From contig CAUGKZ010000073.1 in assembly GCA_959600065.1 (NCBI GenBank), positions 1 through 7,639 of the forward strand: a stretch of DNA of 7,639 bases, in the 5' to 3' direction. The position numbers were made by a program, and so were the translations under genes. The DNA is from an uncultured Kroppenstedtia sp. GTDB taxonomy: Bacteria; Bacillota; Bacilli; Thermoactinomycetales; DSM-45169. Below are positions 6,375 to 7,639 of the stretch, in pieces. The stretch's first letter is position 1, and every line of letters starts with the position of its first letter. A model generated the notes under the pieces. That model was given only the letters and a program-made list of their open reading frames with translations, made no database searches and was not told the DNA's origin.

Positions 6375-7111
6375 GTTTTACGTTGTATCCGGCCATCGAC
6401 CTCAGAGGGGGACGTTGCGTCCGCCTGGTTCAGGGGGATTTTGCGCGGGAGACAGTCTATGGAGAGGATCCGGTTCAGATCGCCTGCCGTTGGGAAAAAG
6501 AGGGAGCCCGCTGGTTGCATGTGGTGGACTTGGACGCGGCCAAAACTGGAGACCTTGTCAATCTGTCGGCGGTACAAGAAATCCTCCATGGGGTGAGCAT
6601 CCCGGTACAGGTCGGGGGTGGCGTCCGGGATCTGAAGCGATTGGAGAAGCTTCTCTCCTTGGGGGTTTCCCGGGTGGTGATCGGTTCAGCAGCTATCGAT
6701 GATCCCCTTCTTGTCAAGGAAGCCCTTCGCCATTATGGAGACCGGCTCGCCCTCAGTTTGGACGCCAGGGAGGGCAAGGTGGCCACCCATGGTTGGCTGG
6801 AAACCTCAGAAAACCGGGTGGAGGACCTGGGCTGTGAGATGGCGGATCACGGTGCGGAAACCTTTATCTTCACCGATATTTCCCGGGATGGGACACGGAC
6901 CGGCCCCAATATCGCTGGGGTCCGTGCTCTGGCAGAGGCAACGGGAAAAGAGGTGATCGCCTCCGGCGGGGTGGGTCATCTAGATCATCTGACTGCCTTG
7001 GCACGATTGGCACCGCTAGGTGTGAAAGGATCTATCCTGGGGAAATCTCTCTATACCGGGGATGTCGATCTGCAAGCCGGGTTGTTGGCGGTAACGGAGG
7101 GGGGCCGATGA
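6371..7111 (+). CDS. hisA: ProFAR isomerase (phosphoribosyl-formimino-AICAR-P isomerase)
   Basis: HisA catalyses the Amadori rearrangement of ProFAR to PRFAR, the substrate of HisF. It is a (beta-alpha)8 barrel of 246 residues with two-fold internal similarity. Catalytic acids are Asp10 in [13 protein letters not shown] and Asp131 in SLDAREG. Phosphate-binding loops are VQVGGGVRD (79-87) with VIGSAA (103-108), and [12 protein letters not shown] (169-180) with ASGGVG (197-202). The segment GWLETS (141-146) is typical of HisA and separates it from HisF. The start ATG overlaps the hisH stop as ATGA, with AAAGGGTGA a few bases upstream; the end overlaps hisF in the same way. Confidence 0.97.
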   Translation: MSFTLYPAIDLRGGRCVRLVQGDFARETVYGEDPVQIACRWEKEGARWLHVVDLDAAKTGDLVNLSAVQEILHGVSIPVQVGGGVRDLKRLEKLLSLGVSRVVIGSAAIDDPLLVKEALRHYGDRLALSLDAREGKVATHGWLETSENRVEDLGCEMADHGAETFIFTDISRDGTRTGPNIAGVRALAEATGKEVIASGGVGHLDHLTALARLAPLGVKGSILGKSLYTGDVDLQAGLLAVTEGGR

Positions 7112-7639
7112 TTACGAAACGGGTGATCCCTTGTCTGGATGTCCAGGATGGACGGGTGGTGAAGGGAATCTCCTTCGCTCACATGCGAGACGCCGGAGAT
7201 CCGGTGGAATTGGCAGCCCTTTACGATCAGACAGGTGCCGATGAACTGGTCTTCCTCGATATTTCTGCCACTGTCGAAGGGCGAAAAACGATGGTGAAGG
7301 TAGTCCAGGAGGCCGCTGGGGTGTTGAATATCCCCTTTACCGTCGGAGGCGGGATTCATTCCACTGCGGATATGCTCACTCTGATCCAGGCCGGGGCAGA
7401 CAAAATTTCTATCAACACCGCCGCCGTCAAAAAACCGGATCTGATCGACCGGGGCGCCCGCCAGTTTGGAAGTCAGTGTATCGTTGTCGCGATCGACGCC
7501 TGTTATGATCCGCAGAAGAAAGACTGGTGGGTCTATACCCACGGTGGCCGCAAACCCACAGAGAGACGAGTGGTGGACTGGGCCCGAGAGGTAGCGGAAC
7601 GGGGAGCAGGGGAGATCCTGCTGACCAGCATGGACCGAG
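7108..7639 (+). CDS. hisF: Imidazole glycerol phosphate synthase cyclase subunit, cut by window end
   Basis: HisF is the barrel-shaped cyclase partner of HisH that converts PRFAR and ammonia to IGP and AICAR. The first 177 residues of a protein usually near 250 are present; the frame is open to the last base and no stop is reached. Visible motifs are [10 protein letters not shown] (3-12) with catalytic Asp11, [10 protein letters not shown] (28-37), [11 protein letters not shown] (45-55), TVGGGI (78-83), [11 protein letters not shown] (97-107), VVAIDA (126-131) with catalytic Asp130, YTHGGR (143-148) and ILLTSMDR (170-177). The ATG overlaps the hisA stop as ATGA and is preceded by GGAGGGGGG. 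No change is seen in the residues that could be checked, so cyclase function should be intact. Confidence 0.97.
   Translation, partial: MITKRVIPCLDVQDGRVVKGISFAHMRDAGDPVELAALYDQTGADELVFLDISATVEGRKTMVKVVQEAAGVLNIPFTVGGGIHSTADMLTLIQAGADKISINTAAVKKPDLIDRGARQFGSQCIVVAIDACYDPQKKDWWVYTHGGRKPTERRVVDWAREVAERGAGEILLTSMDR

Noticed and set aside
7051..7542. Minus-strand open frame (163 codons) opposite hisA/hisF
   Set aside because: It is antisense to hisF, whose family motifs are clear across the same bases.

Overview
The window is a compact bacterial biosynthetic region of moderately high GC content. It probably comes from a Bacillota relative of the Bacillales or Thermoactinomycetaceae type; this placement is inference. 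It rests on strong AGGAGG-type ribosome binding sites, a his operon in the order hisZ-hisG-hisD-hisB-hisH-hisA-hisF, a short-form HisG paired with HisZ, and a HisB that has only the dehydratase domain. No mobile elements, tRNA or rRNA genes, or CRISPR arrays are visible.

Layout. A strong intrinsic terminator (bases 1-37) closes a leftward pyrD gene (44-1126, minus strand), which encodes a class 2, quinone-dependent dihydroorotate dehydrogenase. A 294-base divergent region (1127-1420) follows. It holds a candidate promoter for each direction, a perfect 14-base palindrome inside the pyrD promoter, and three further inverted repeats; no convincing small gene was found in it. Rightward from there is a Ham1/ITPase-like nucleotide pyrophosphatase gene (1421-2011) with several altered active-site positions. 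A 68-base gap carrying a 9-bp inverted repeat then leads into the his operon (2080 to the window end), where hisF is cut off by the edge.

The his genes are packed very tightly. Neighbours overlap by 14, 4, 8, 4 and 4 bases, with a 1-base gap between hisB and hisH, so they are almost certainly one transcript with translational coupling. Together they cover PRPP plus ATP condensation (HisG with HisZ), ProFAR isomerisation (HisA), the glutamine-dependent synthase (HisH with HisF), IGP dehydration (HisB) and histidinol oxidation (HisD). HisI/HisE, HisC and a histidinol-phosphate phosphatase are not in the window; hisI or hisIE would be expected just past the right edge.

Three points deserve a second look. 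HisH has Gly where the glutaminase triad normally has Glu (FHPGKSG instead of FHPEKSG). The Ham1-like protein resembles archaeal ITPases and has substitutions at conserved positions. The two non-coding gaps carry palindromes placed like operators. Otherwise this is an ordinary core-metabolism region, and I see no undescribed multi-gene system in it.
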